From assembly GCF_001949145.1 (NCBI RefSeq), contig NW_019091373.1, positions 258,042-320,041 of the forward strand: a DNA stretch of 62,000 bases, given 5' to 3'. The translations under genes were made by a program, and so were the position numbers. The notes under the pieces were generated by a model that made no database searches, had not been told where the DNA came from, and saw only the letters and a list, made by a program, of their open reading frames with translations. The stretch is from Acanthaster planci. Its lineage: Eukaryota > Echinodermata > Asteroidea > Valvatida > Acanthasteridae. Shown here piece by piece: positions 26,756 to 38,703 of the stretch; the first letter of the stretch is position 1, and each line of letters begins with the position of its first letter.

Positions 26756-26804
26756 GTTGTCGTATGGGTTGATCCTGTCGACGGCACCACAGAATACACT
26801 CAGG
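26756..26804 (+). CDS. BPNT1: BPNT1 exon with DPVDGT catalytic motif
   Basis: The acceptor GTGCGCAG and donor CAGG|GTAAGA enclose 49 bases reading VVVWVDPVDGTTEYTQ plus one base of the next glycine codon. The motif W-x-D-P-(I/L/V)-D-G-T is the hallmark of the lithium-sensitive inositol monophosphatase superfamily; its two aspartates bind the catalytic metals and the threonine helps activate water. Phase is 0 in, 1 out. Confidence 0.95.
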
Positions 26805-27922
26805 GTAAGAATGTCAACTTTTTCAACATTTGAAAAGTTGTATCGAAGAAAAAAATGAAGAAACAATTCACTTTCTGCCAGCCCAAATGGTAACCGTGAA
26901 ATAAGAATTAGCATTGTTACTCAATGCCCTTTGACATCAGGTGCCTATAGACGAATCCCGGAATGTGATATCTGCTTTTAGGAGGGCCCCTTAGCAGTAG
27001 CAAACACAGTTTTGAGAAGGGCCATCAAGGATGTGGGTCCAGTTTCATGTAGGTGTGAAGCAGAAATTAATGCTTAGCAGATTTATGCCTTAAGCAAAAA
27101 TTAGCTGGAAATGAGTCATGACAAATAAGAATGCATGGCATTTTGACTGGTAACCCATTTTTGCTTTATAGCAAGTACTTTCTGTGCCAAACTTTGGGCC
27201 ATCCTGATGTAAAGAGATCACCAGCCTCGTTTTGTCTGTGAATTGTACAGTGCTGGTAGCACTGTCTGAACCTCTGTCTGAACTTGGTCGACTGTCTGAT
27301 ATCGAGTTTCAAGTGTGGCCACCAGAGGGCGCTAGACATAAAAAGTAATGTTGGCCTAGGCTGTGGCTGCATGCCATTGGTAGTGGCTGGAAGTAATACT
27401 ACACCTATTGAAGCCAACCATTGGTAGTACAGCCATTCCACATAGATGTGTGTGTACAAGTGCTTGCGGCTACAGCCTGGTGATTTGATCAAAGTTTTAA
27501 ATCAGTGCTTCCATATTCTCAAATGGAAGTTTCTTAGAGACTGTCTGGTGTGCCAGAATGGCTGTCTGTTTTTGTGACGTCTTGGTTGAGATCAGGTTGA
27601 TTTAAATATGCGAAGTGCATGCTTTATCCTGGATGTGAGAGAACCAGTGGCACTACTCCATAACAAACACCGTCTAAGTTGGGTCTGTATTTGTGCTGGT
27701 ACATCTAAAAGTATTGAAAACACTTGAAAACAATATAAGTCTTGGAATACATTTCAACACTGATGAATTTTACCACATGTTCAGTAATGTCATATTTGTG
27801 TCACATTCATGACATTTGGATTCACAAGAAGTATAAACCACACAGTGTAAGTTGGGTTCTGACACCACTCTTCTCCATCATTGCACACTGATAGCTTTTG
27901 TATCGTTGCCTTCTGTTTGCAG

Positions 27923-28206
27923 GCTTCTTGGACCACGTCACTGTTCTTATAGGTGTGGCTGTCAAGGGAGTTGCAGTGGGGGGAGTCATACACCAGCCGT
28001 ACTTCAACTACAAGACGTCGCCCGTGGAGGAGCAGGGGCGTACCATGTGGGGCATTCTGGGCCTTGGGGGCTTTGGGTTCGAGCACAAGGAATCGACACA
28101 GCGGGTCATCACCACCACGCGGTCGCATTTAACTGAGGATGTGCAGAAGACCATTGATGCCATGAAGCCGGATGAAATCCTGAGAGTTGGGGGTGCCGGA
28201 CACAAG
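27923..28206 (+). CDS. BPNT1: BPNT1 exon, central fold
   Basis: The acceptor TGTTTGCAG and donor AAG|GTAAGA enclose 284 bases. The reading begins with GC of the split glycine codon and gives FLDHVTVLIGVAVKGVAVGG, then VIHQPYFNY, GRTMWGILGLGGFGF, TTTRSHLTEDVQ and ILRVGGAGHK. Each block aligns with human BPNT1 (for example LDNVTVLIG and GVINQPYYNY). The exon is richer in G and C than its introns. Phase is 1 in, 0 out. Confidence 0.95.
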
Positions 28207-28771
28207 GTAAGATAGCTCAGCAAATGATGGAGTTTTAGGAGTAGGGGACATGTTTACTGGTCATTACCTCACCAGTCTCTTTGTATTGTTGGGGTCAGTG
28301 TCACGGAGAGGAGTTTAGTGTTGCCAAGAATTGGTTGAAAATAATTTTGCCAGTTGATGCGTAACCTGCATTTGCTAAGCTGGAATTCTCTTCTACTAAG
28401 GGCCTCTGCCATCAGAAATAATTCTGTATCATTGTAGTAGATACAAATATACCTTAACTAGAAAAGTCCTTAATCCTTTAGCAAGTGTAGGATGGAGGAC
28501 TTTTAGGGTTATAAGCATCTCTGAAAGTGCAGTTCATATCCTTAAAAACCTGCAAAACTGGCGACATTTTTATGTCCAAGAACACTGAGTGATGGAACGA
28601 GAACCTTTTGAATCACGTAAGGACTGCTACTGGACGGTGCTTATTTTGCAAAGTTGCACCTGACTTTACTGAAATGCTAGTTTTACTAATTTGAGAACCC
28701 AGTCTGATTGCCATTGTCTGACCTAGGCAGATTCACTCAGTGTTGCGCCCCTTCCCTCTCTCCTCTCCCAG

Positions 28772-28877
28772 GTGATACTTCTGCTGGAGGGTACAGCCAG
28801 TGCCTACATTTTTGCCAGTCGCGGCTGCAAGAAGTGGGACACGTGTGCTCCAGAGGCAATCTTACATGCAGTAGGAG
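28772..28877 (+). CDS. BPNT1: BPNT1 exon with WDTCAPEA motif
   Basis: A strong polypyrimidine tract and CCCAG precede 28772, and GGAG|GTAAGA ends the exon at 28877. It reads [14 protein letters not shown], then [27 protein letters not shown] holds the third metal-binding aspartate (codon 28838-28840) and the helix that contacts the nucleotide phosphate in this superfamily. Phase is 0 in, 1 out. Confidence 0.95.
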
Positions 28878-29125
28878 GTAAGACTATGAAGGGCAGGCGG
28901 GTGGGCAAGTGTGTGACCTTTCAGTTCTGTCCAAGTCTCACATTTGTTCTTGATTCCCTTGGAATCCAGCGAATGCACCAAACCTCACCATGAAAAGCCT
29001 GATATTCTACCAAATAACATGGATTTTCATGGAAGTTGTGAAATGTTACTGATGGAGTGCTTGAAACATATGAACTTTTTGTAGAGGCTGAATATTTAAT
29101 TTAAATGACTGATACCACCTGAGGA

Positions 29126-29803
29126 TTTTTATGCCCCCAACCCTGACAAAGTCAAAGGGTGCGCTAACCTTACATACCTAGTGTGGACTTGTGAACAAAA
29201 GATGTCCACACGATGCAGGAAAGGAAGATGGTCTGTGGACTTGCACACGTCCACAGGATGTTTCCCCTTCTCTGAAAAAGGGGTTTAGAGGCTTTTTGGG
29301 GCAGGGGTCATCTGTTGTAAAAGGAAGAGGGATAGTCAAGGAAACCTTGTACAAAAAGCAAAAGCAAGTTCGAGAAAAACAAGTATTTTCTTAACTGCAC
29401 GAAAAAGAAAGGAATGTCCATAGGAGTTATATAACGTGGGTGTGGGTGGGTGTGGGTGGGTGTGAGTCCACAAATCTTGTCAGCGCGATAACTTAAATAT
29501 AACATGTCCTGTGGACTTCAAATTTGGTATGTAGGTTGTAATCAGTGATCCTAAGAAGCCTATTGAATTTGGTTGCAAAATATTAAGGTTCAAGGTCAAC
29601 TTGGCTAAAACAATACAAATCTTGTCAGTGCGATAACTTGGGAATTACATGTAATCAGTGAGCCTAAGAAGCCTATTGAGTTTGGATGCAAAAAATAAGT
29701 TTCAAGGTCAAAAACTCAAATGAACAATGGCATGCTTAGGTGATGGATTTCATGCAGTCTTGCTGGGGCATATGTGTTTGTCAACACACCTGTCTTGTTT
29801 CAG
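29126..29803 (+). repeat. Interspersed 'tttatgccccc' repeat element with internal duplication
   Basis: A segment beginning TTTTTATGCCCCCAACCCTG (29127-29146) and ending around GGGGCATATGTGTTTGTCAA to CTTGTTT (29764-29801) lies inside the last BPNT1 intron. From memory, this start and end pattern with an internal AATCTTGTCAGCGCGATAAC block resembles a repeat family common in marine invertebrate genomes. The internal block occurs twice, at about 29474-29598 and 29617-29712, each followed by AATCAGTGA.CCTAAGAAGCC and TTCAAGGTCAA. A short GGGTGTGGGT tandem run sits at 29440-29463. No protein is encoded. The name and class are not known to me. Confidence 0.55.
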
Positions 29804-29947
29804 ATGCTGTGGAAAATCCTAAACTTGAACCAAAGATTTGGAGAAATCCTCGAACTTTGTCACAAGTTCCTAAAAAAATCTACTTGTGGAAAGAAATCAG
29901 CAACTGTTTACCCATTTCTGTGTTTCCTGGTTTTTTTTTGTGGACAG

Positions 29948-30108
29948 GCAAATTGACAGACTGTCACAACAAGAGGTACACCTACAACAAGGATGTTGAT
30001 CACATAAATACGGGTGGGGTGATCGCTGCTTACAGTAATCACCAATTCTATGTTGATCGGGTACCCATGTCTATACGAGAAAAACTGCCCACACAGTGCG
30101 TCGAGTGA
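29948..30108 (+). CDS. BPNT1: BPNT1 last coding exon
   Basis: The acceptor is TTTTGTGGACAG. The exon completes the glycine codon and reads KLTDCHNKRYTYNKDVDHIN, TGGVIAAYSNHQFY and VPMSIREKLPTQCVE, then TGA at 30106-30108. It matches the human C-terminal KLTDIHG, MNSAGV and VPESIK blocks and is a few residues longer at the end. The open frame extending upstream to about 29740 is intron, not coding. Confidence 0.94.
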
Positions 30109-31246
30109 GCTCGGTGGTGCACGGCGACAACGATCCGCCAGCAAAAAAAAATGAGGTTTGGACAGTTTGATTGCAGTCAACCATCACATGCACTGATCAC
30201 CAAGGGCACAGACAACCAGGAAATGGTTTGAAATAGCGGGGTTTGACCAGAAGAGATGATGAAGCAGTGATGATGGGAACGGTCGGAAGGTTTGATCAAT
30301 CAGTTATCACCAGAAATGAACAGTTGAACACTGCATTGGATTCCAGTACTATGGAAGGCCTCATCTTGTGAAGGGGGGATCGCATGTTTGTTACAAAACA
30401 CCTCCTTTTTTATTTTATAGAAAGAAGGATGAAAATTGGACCACTTGTTTTTAATACTGACAGCTTTTTATGAACTTAAAGATCTACATCGGGGATGTAG
30501 TCTGATGTAAGTCCAATACTCTATGTGAATTGCGTATTAGCAAAAAAAATCATCATTACATTCCAAACTATTGTATTAAGCAAAATCCGTTGCATTTGGT
30601 CCATGGCACTGAATGGTCCACAATTGCTGAATTGTGCAAAAGTTAATATTCGCAAGGGGAAAAAAAATGGAAAAATCAGAAATCTGCTTGGACTAGCATG
30701 GAAATTTCACCATGGTAGTGCTGTGAAAAGCAAAGTTAATGACAGGAAACAAGTTGGGGTCAGAAGAAAACAAAAATGTGACTGGTGATTGCATTTTGTG
30801 GTGTTCAACTGCCATTTCCTTAATGATTAAGGATACACTTCACTAGTTTTTACTCTATGCAGCAGAACGATATATATACTGGTATATGTACTATATATAT
30901 ATATTAAAAAAAAAAAAATTGTGGTATGCACGCAACATGATGGAACATTTTTGCTTCCTGCCAGAGACAAAGGCCAAGACTGAATTTGAATTTGTGCAAA
31001 GTACATGTACATTTATTGACTGTGACAAAAAGTGACGTTATAGGACAGTAAAAAAAAGGACAGATGATAAACATTTACCAACCAGTGGTCTGTTGCAGGT
31101 TTCAATTGTTTATAATTTGATATTTCTTTGTGTGAAGGAATATGCAGCAATGACCATACTTTTATCTGGCTTTACAAACTAAAGTTTGTCCTGGGATACA
31201 AGTAATCCATAAGCAGTGTTCTGCCCATGTGATGCAATGGAGGGTC

Positions 31247-31403
31247 TGCACTGGGTACCGGGTGTGCACTGGGTACCGGGTGTGCACTGGGTACCGGGTG
31301 TGCACTGGGTACCGGGTCTGCACTGGGTACCGGGTGTGCACTGGGTACCGGGTCTGCACTGGGTAGCGGGTCTGCACTGGGTACCAGGTCTGCACTGGGT
31401 ACC
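31247..31403 (+). repeat. 18-bp minisatellite, eight full copies and one partial
   Basis: The unit TGCACTGGGTACCGGGTG repeats head to tail; some copies end in TC instead of TG, one has TAGCGGG and one has TACCAGG. Since 18 is a multiple of three, every frame stays open on both strands, which creates spurious 60-85 codon ORFs with hexapeptide repeats. It lies in the BPNT1 3' region. Confidence 0.95.
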
Positions 31404-31602
31404 TATTTAAACTCAATCGGAACCCACATCAGCTCTGGACTTGGGACTGTAACCTATCCGTGAGATCAGTTCAGGGTCCAGCAAGTGGGGTAACTGCTGA
31501 AGGCATAGAGTGTAACTTGCTCTGTCTCATTTCACTGAGGATGGCATAAGAAGAATGCTCCTTTTGCCCTCGACAGTAATTTGCGTAGAATTACTGGCAA
31601 GG

Positions 31603-31668
31603 GTAGAGAACCCATTTTGAATCGTCGCAAAATGTGTAGAGAACCCATTTTGAATCGTCGCAAAATGT
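31603..31668 (+). repeat. Perfect 33-bp tandem duplication
   Basis: Two adjacent identical copies of a 33-base unit that begins GTAGAGAACCCATTTTGAAT occupy 31603-31635 and 31636-31668. The lack of divergence suggests a recent duplication or a polymorphic site. Confidence 0.95.
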
Positions 31669-32882
31669 GTGTAACTGGAAATTGGCTCATTGGTCAGTTT
31701 GCACGGAGGGGTTGAATTTTGATATTCTTGTCTGCACGGTTCCCTTGTGAGAGTGGAAGCAGGCACCATGGGCTGCCACCTAATAAGTCAAGAAAGGGTG
31801 GACTTACGCAACCTCACACTGCACCTTGATATTCATTGCTGGTTACACCAGACAAACACCCCCACCCACACACCTCTCAATTTTAGGCATGTGGAAAATT
31901 TTCTGTCAGAGTGAGAAAGTGAGTATGAACCGAGGAAGGGGGTTGTGGTGGGAGGAAACACCACGAAAAGGCACAAGAAAAGAAACACATGCTTGAAAAA
32001 ACTTGTCACGTTACTCATGTTCTTAAAGGTAGTCTAATTTGGTACACAGCCGTAAACGGAAATACACTGGACTGAATAACAGGAGCGAGACTGCACAGAT
32101 TACTAAACCAAACATTACATTGAATTCATATTCAGTCGGACAAAGAAGTCTTTTATTTTTTGTAAAGATTTTAACCGGAAAATATATTTTGATTTTGTGT
32201 GGACTGTTTCTTTTTAATTGTGTTCTTAAGAACCAGTATATCATGCAAAGAAGTTACAGTCACTTCCCACTGTAGTAAGGAACTGTTCCCCACAGTATAT
32301 TCAGCTTTATTCTTGTACAGAATATTTGAAAGAGAAAATTGTAAAGTATAATTATTATTTCCAAATAAGCTTGCGGAAAAATGTATCGGTATTGTAGAGA
32401 ATCATACAGCATTGATGTTGATATTCAAAATAATTGTCTCAAGTTTAACCGAAAGAGATGTTATTTTCAGAGTTAAGAAATAATTAAGGAAGAAACTTGT
32501 ATATTATAGCAATATATAGGAAAGTGAATTTGTCTGTATAAACACATTTTGTGGTGTATTTTAAATGCAACTGCCGTGAATGTTCTGTATGTAAACTATA
32601 TATGGGTATGACAATGCTTGATGTATATGCAAACGGGGCCAAGGGAATGTGTATATGAATTCTCTACAAACGTGTCTTAGATTGTTAACGATGGTAATTT
32701 TCATAGGACATTTTGGCAAGACTAGAATCTCCCAATACAGTGACCAGTGAAGCATCTGAAGAGAAATCCAGCCAAACCAGATCGCACAATTGAAGTAAAC
32801 CATCTTCGATTTTCTTGTATGTTTTACCAGCAAGGCCTGACTGCATGTAAAGTAAACAACTATGAAGCATGGTCAGCTTAAC

Positions 32883-33237
32883 CCTAAAAGAGCCAGGGGT
32901 GGGTGGTAAAACCCACCCCCAACTTTTTTTAATATCGTCGACATAGTTTTTCATGTCCTAAGCCTTCAATGTCTTGCAACCATTTTGACACCAGTTTCGT
33001 GAAAATCAGACATAAATGTATGTACATTTACTGTTTCCACAAAATGGTTTTATTTTTCTCATGACAGATCATTCAGAAAGTCTACTTTTACCCATTGTTG
33101 TGCTCAATGCATGCAGGCTGACATGCATGAGGCCATAGTTTAGACTTCAAATGACCATAAGAAAACCCTGTGTAAGATGGACTTATGGGACAGCTGAAAT
33201 CATTCCCCATCCAAATTAAAACCCAAGCTCTTTTAGG
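32883..33237. mobile_element. MITE with CCTAAAAGAGC inverted ends beside TTAA
   Basis: CCTAAAAGAGC (32883-32893) and its exact complement GCTCTTTTAGG (33227-33237) bound 355 bases. On the left the sequence is TTAACCCTAAAAGAGC, that is TTAA (32878-32881) followed by a CCC start, the piggyBac pattern; the right flank ACC no longer shows TTAA. Just inside the left end, GGGGTGGGT and ACCCACCCC (32896-32904, 32911-32919) form a hairpin with a six-base loop. There is no coding frame. A decayed non-autonomous piggyBac-like element is the best reading. Confidence 0.45.
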
Positions 33238-33714
33238 ACCTCATCCCAAAGTGTTGACTTATAGAAGTTGGCATCTAGCATCTGCAGCCATTTCTCATAG
33301 ATTTGTCTGTTAGCCACCGGGTGCTGCCAAACTTTCGTATGCAGCCTACTTTTGCAATGCTCGAGTCAGGGAAACACTTGTTAGTCACTGTTGTCTGGGG
33401 TTACTGGTAAAATCAGGTCTCATTAATTTGGGACCATTGCTTTGGAGGATTCAAGTCTTGCCAGAACCACAAAGTAAGAAACTGTTCTCTTTAAATTGTA
33501 AGATAGTTGTACCTTGAACTTTGAGAAAAAAAAGAAAAACAAACAAAAATATGAATGGAAGCCTAGCTGATGAATGGCAGTTGCATTGATCACATTTGGT
33601 TTGATTCTATGCCTGAAAGTTGTTGGTCTGTTAACTTGGAAGTTAAAGATATTATTTCAGTGGACCAGGACCAGTGTAAGAGCTCTTCTTGCTAAAAGTA
33701 TCTTTACTTTATCG

Positions 33715-33720
33715 AATAAA
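33715..33720 (+). terminator. Candidate poly(A) signal for BPNT1
   Basis: AATAAA lies in the context ATCGAATAAAGTCTTGCATT, typical of a metazoan mRNA 3' end. It is the first canonical hexamer I saw after the BPNT1 stop codon. Assignment is by position only. Confidence 0.45.
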
Positions 33721-33740
33721 GTCTTGCATTAACAGCATTT

Positions 33741-36700
33741 CACATTGGCTGGCAATATATGACTCAAATAGCTTATATTAACACCCCTTTGTGATAAGTG
33801 CTAAAATTCCTGTCAGCAGGGAAGGTGGATCCTCTGCTATCCATGTAATTCTATGGTAAGCGTAGCCAGGAAATTGGGCCCAACATTCTACTGTCAATTT
33901 CTGTTGCTATGGAAGAGATGGAGAATGTTGTGACCTTCCAGTTTGTGCAATTGCATTGGCTGCCAAAGGCCACTGTTTGTGGCAGACAATTCACGCCTTT
34001 GCAAGGAAGTTTGGCTGGCGCATACACTGTACATGTACATTGTGTAAGGAGTCAGGTAGTCATGTCGTACAGAATGAGGAACGGGTCCTCTAACCTTGAC
34101 ATGTTTGTAGAAACTCTTTCAGTGGTTACACAAACAAAATTGGAAAAGACCACCTCACTTTCACTTCATTTTGAGTCACATGTGTGTGCACATGCACCGA
34201 GTACCACAGTTTTTGCTCACACAAGAAAATCCCACCATTTGTTGCTGTGTGGCAGACATGTGGAACATCTGATGACAGTGCCTCCAACTTGCAAGAGGAA
34301 AAGCTCTTGCCTCTCTTGCCCCTGGTTCTGGCCTACAGCCTTAAGATGTAACAGAAGGAAGATGAAACTTCCCATGTCCCTGCCATTTTCAGGTATTTAG
34401 TCTAAAAAGTAAATGGATATCATGGTGAACAAACAAGTGTCATGTAAGTGCCCTTTGCTTTTCTTGGTCACAGTGCAATCTGACATTCATGCACAGTCCA
34501 TAAGGCCAATACCCCAATGACATTACACTTCGTTCTTCACTCTGGAGCCAGAAAGGGGCCCATGGTCCACTAGGTACCGTAGGAAAATACAAAAGTCAAC
34601 AAAGTGTGGTGTTATCAATGTCTGTAAGAGCTGTTGCTACTGAATTAGACGGGATGCATAAGTCACTAGCAGTGACAAGACTGTGCAATTCATGAGCTGA
34701 GTCCCAGAGTTTTGGCTGCGGCTTGGCGTAACACATGTGTCTTGGGGAAGTGGATTCAGCTTATATCTAATACCTTTCATAGGTGCACCCATTCTTGTCA
34801 GCCAAAGTCAGACTTTCAGACGCAGCAATAGAGTACACAAATTCAGACAGGTGTTAAAAGAGTACAATGAATGCTGTTAAAGATCCTTCTCTAATGTCAT
34901 TATTTTACTTTCTCAGCCGACTTGAAGAACATTGAAGGTGATTGGTTTCAAAATGTAATTTTAATAGTTAACTATTGTTTGACTATTGATACAAAAACAA
35001 AACAGTACTGTACGTAATTGCTGTAAATGTACCTTGTAAATTTACAAGAATAGCTTTATTTGGAATCAAGTTTTTTGTTTGGCCAGTGTATTAGAATATT
35101 TTTATCAAATATTTTATTATGAAATTCTGAAAACAAATTAAACGTAGCAATTGTAATTTTGACTTCAAGCTGGCATAATGTATCTATCTGCAACTGGAAC
35201 TTTGTACGGCTATAGATTATTTTAAGGACAAATTATAAGTCTTTTTGCAAAACCTACATGTACAACTCCAATTTTCCAGCGTAGTCTTTCAGATGTTAGC
35301 TTAGAATATTGCTGGATGTTGGGCATTGTTGATGCTTGTTAATGACTTGTTCATTAGTGTTGCTTGATTAGTTTAGCTTTGCCAACCCCCAAGTTCATAC
35401 CCTTTCATATTTTGAAATTGTGATTTCCTCAAACCTGCAGATTTGTTTCTTTACCATTAGAGTGAGTAGAAATTTAGACTTCAACTCCATCCCTTAAGGT
35501 GTGGGTAAATTTTGTATGAAAATCTGAAAACATTAGGGGAGGCAGGTTGAAGTTTACCTCCGATGCATGGTATAGATTTAAGTACTGAAATCATTGCTGT
35601 CTTTATAAGCCACTTATAATCTACTCTTGCTGTTTCTTTGTACTGCATAGATAAGTGCATAGATTGCTTTATGAAAGAAACAAATTTAGTCACAAATTAC
35701 CTGTACATTTCAAAATGGCATTGTCGAGTAGTTCATGCCAGGTGACGTTTCTTAATCCTTAAACATGTCATTTTGTAGAACATTTCCCTGGATTCTTTGT
35801 TGCGGTCAATCTTGTGTTTTGACTTGGTTTTTACAGATTTGTTATAACTTTCAGTGTCTATATAAGAGTTTATATCACAGTGACCCTCAGAATTTTTTAT
35901 ATTGTTTCCTAAATGAAAAAAAAACCTGTTTGTGCATAAATGTATAATTTTTCTCAGTAGCACTTGGGCAATTTTGTTGTAGCTTTGTACTAGCCTAGTC
36001 TAACACAGCAATGAGAATGAGGCTTTTTAATAGCCAGGCACGGTCCTGTGCCTGTGACATGTTTGCTCACCTCAAAGAAGTCATAGGAAGCTAGACTACA
36101 AATGACCCACAGATTAGAGCCCTTGGTTGCACTAATAAATTTCTGCACAGAGTGTGAAAAGCAAAATTCCACTCGCATTTTGGAAAGGTCTGATTTGTGT
36201 CCAACTGGGCAGAAGTACTTGCACTCAGTAATTTCACAGGTGTTAGTGGTGTCAAAGTCCCCCATCAACTGGGTAGTGGTTCCTCTTAAATAAACCATCA
36301 AACATCTTGGTGCTTAATGCAAACTGCTACGTACATTCCAAGTATAGTAAACTTTTCATAATGAAACTCTGAGGTGAAGAACACATGAGTAGAATTGACT
36401 TTCATTAGACAGTAATATTTGAGGATTAAACGTATGAAAAAAAGACAATTGTTCTGTTTTGTCAGTTTTGCTTCTGGAGTCTGAAAGTTGGAACTCTGCC
36501 AAGCCGATTGTGAACTGAATACACCTTGTAGATTTGTTTTATAGCCGTCTTTGCTTTTTGTGATTGATAAAATGGAGGGAAAGTTGCCTAATTTGCCATT
36601 TTCAGAGAATACTGCTAATTTAAGCAATGAGGATTCTTAAATTTTGCAAAAATGTGTTAAGTAAAAAATAAATATTCTACTCGATGACAAAGGGCTTTAG

Positions 36701-37695
36701 ACCAATCTGAAGGCACCCTTACCAAGTAATTGTGTTTCTCCGACTACAACTGCATGCATGTGTATGTAATTCAAATTAGATTGTTTTAAAATGGGGTAAA
36801 GCTTATCAGTTGGCAGGACACCAGTATGGTGTTCCGATGTTGGCTCAATTCCTACCCCAGTGAACTTCACTGTCCAAACTAATAGCATGTTGAATTTTAG
36901 ATGCACACAACAAAGCAGATACGCTAGTAAAGAAGTACCACTTCAGGGAAGCTGGCAACTATATAGTTTTGTTAAATTTAATGGACACAGTGTGCGTGTA
37001 CTTCATTAAATTCCATCCTAAATACATGTTTGACAATGGCAAGGGAGTAAAGATACCTCTCTGTAATGATATGATGTTTACCACATTACACTATTCATCA
37101 GTTCATGACGATCAGAATCATTGCACAGACAGCTGTTAGACATGTAAATTTATACTTGCCAAGAAGCTGTGTATGGGCAGAGCATTTAACACTGTAACTG
37201 TGAAATTGTAACAGGCGACTGCTCATTCTCCTCTTTCCATGGTACCACAAAATTTCTTTTACAAATTAGATGTTTTCCACAAATTTGGATTTCTGGTACC
37301 TCATGAAATCTTGTTTTGTTTGAAGTGTTTTTAAGGATCTTGTACATGTACGTACGCTGGGAGGCCACAACGATTCTCCAAAAGAATCGAACACACCTTG
37401 AAATTTGATGGGCCAAAAGAAAGGCTATGAGCAAGACATTCCACTAAAACTTACTTCACTGAAAAAACAAAACAAAAAACAAATAGAGCACGTTGCTTAT
37501 GTCACTCCTTTGTAGACAGATCAAATTCAACAATACAACTGATACAGCATTCACAACCTATTACATGTACAAGTAAATTCTGCTAATTAATTCTAGATTT
37601 TTTTTTTTACAATTCTTTTTACAATAAATAATTCTTTGTACAACAAATAATACATTTACAGGCCTGGAACTTTATCTCTGAAGGTCAAGGCCATT
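33741..37695. other. Intergenic stretch between convergent BPNT1 and the RING gene
   Basis: I see no supported gene. A 163-codon plus-strand frame at 33909-34400 resembles no family I know and contains the translated ACATGTAC repeat (34030-34041). The rest is AT-rich with short frames. The 3' ends of the two convergent genes presumably lie at its borders. Confidence 0.5.
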
Positions 37696-37701
37696 TTTAT
37701 T
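37696..37701 (-). terminator. Candidate poly(A) signal for the RING gene
   Basis: TTTATT on the plus strand reads AATAAA on the minus strand, about 1 kb past the stop codon of the RING/C2HC gene. It is the first canonical hexamer I noticed downstream, so a 1-kb 3'UTR is possible. Confidence 0.3.
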
Positions 37702-38703
37702 TGTAACATGGCAGAAACTATTTGTAAGTGGTGAGATGTGGGAAGTCTTCGAGGACAACAGAAATGTTTAATTCCAGATCTAGATTTTCATATAGACTAT
37801 ATATAACCCATCCTTTAAAATGAGGCACAAGTCGCAAGAGCCACTTTTGAGTGAAAGGCTTTTGAAGGAATCCTGCGCACTAACTCACTAAGAACCATCA
37901 ATACATTTTACCCACATAATGTCCGTTTTCATATAAGGATACTAAACTTGTTAATGCACGTACATCAAAACAAGCAGCTCAGGTTGCTGTGTCTAATGCA
38001 AACTAAATCCAAATTATTGACAAAAATGACCTTAAGACTGAATCTGCGGGATGTGGTCACATGCAAGTACACAATGTGCATGGTATTTAATAATGACGCA
38101 TTGAACAAAACCAAACTCTGCAATGCCTAATGTTCAAGAAAATAACCAATTCTGACATCTTGAAGAGACAAAAGTTCAGATTTGGTTATTGTGGCATAGG
38201 GTAGGAAGTGTTTTTTACACCTAAGGATGCACAGACCCTGTGGCTTTGCCCTGTTGCTACATTACATCGATGCTGGCAGATTTTTAAAATATCGCAATTC
38301 TGCTTTCGAGCAAAGCACTGCGTAGGGTAGTATTTCTGGGGCATAATATCTGAGTTGGTGCTATAAACTTCTATAAACGCATAGTTTGAAAGAATCTGAG
38401 ATGCAACAGGACAGTCAAATTTTTGTCCCTTTGTCTCCATGGTCCTTGCCTTAAACTTCTCTGATCTTTTTTTTCGAAATGAAGTTCAAAGAGTTGAGAA
38501 AAACTAGCTTTTACTCCCAAAAGAACCAATGTCAGGCTTATGGTTGGAGTCTTCTGGCCACACCACAACATGTGGTAACAAACCAGTACATATCAATGTA
38601 AACCCTTCTTTGTAAGGTGCATCAGCATCAAGGAAGTTTGACAGTACAAGTTGAACTTTGGAAAAAAAATTCAGTTTCTTTTAATTCATTTTCTGGCAGA
38701 TCA

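Larger units (their letters stand above)
24830..30108 (+). other. BPNT1: BPNT1 gene, 3'(2'),5'-bisphosphate nucleotidase (six exons seen)
   Basis: This gene encodes the Mg2+-dependent, lithium-sensitive phosphatase that removes the 3'-phosphate from PAP (adenosine 3',5'-bisphosphate), a by-product of sulphation; the family also cleaves inositol 1,4-bisphosphate. Six exons on the plus strand follow the human protein from its DLQTKADR region to the C-terminus. The family metal-site motifs are all visible: GEE (24932-24940), DPVDGT (26771-26788) and WDTCAPEA (from 28835). Exon phases are 0, 0, 1, 0, 1 and stop if exon 2 is restored by one base. The N-terminal roughly 40 residues were not found. 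The convergent neighbour is a RING gene on the minus strand. Confidence 0.93.
30109..33740 (+). other. BPNT1: Probable BPNT1 3' untranslated region
   Basis: After the BPNT1 stop there is no further exon with family similarity. I saw no canonical AATAAA until 33715-33720 (CGAATAAAGTCTTGCATT), so a 3.6-kb 3'UTR is plausible; an ATTAAA at about 30902 could give a shorter form. The stretch contains the 18-bp minisatellite, a 33-bp duplication, TA-rich sequence near 30890-30905 and a MITE at 32.9-33.2 kb. The extent of the transcript is inferred only from the signal position. Confidence 0.4.

Noticed and set aside
29740-29947. In-frame extension upstream of the last BPNT1 exon
   Set aside because: The open frame continues across the acceptor but does not match BPNT1; the phase from the previous exon requires entry at 29948.
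31162-31416. Repeat proteins on both strands with hexapeptide repeats
   Set aside because: They are translations of the 18-bp minisatellite.
33909-34400. 163-codon plus-strand ORF
   Set aside because: No recognisable domain, includes translated ACATGTAC repeat, has no paired exons and lies between two gene 3' ends. Treated as chance.
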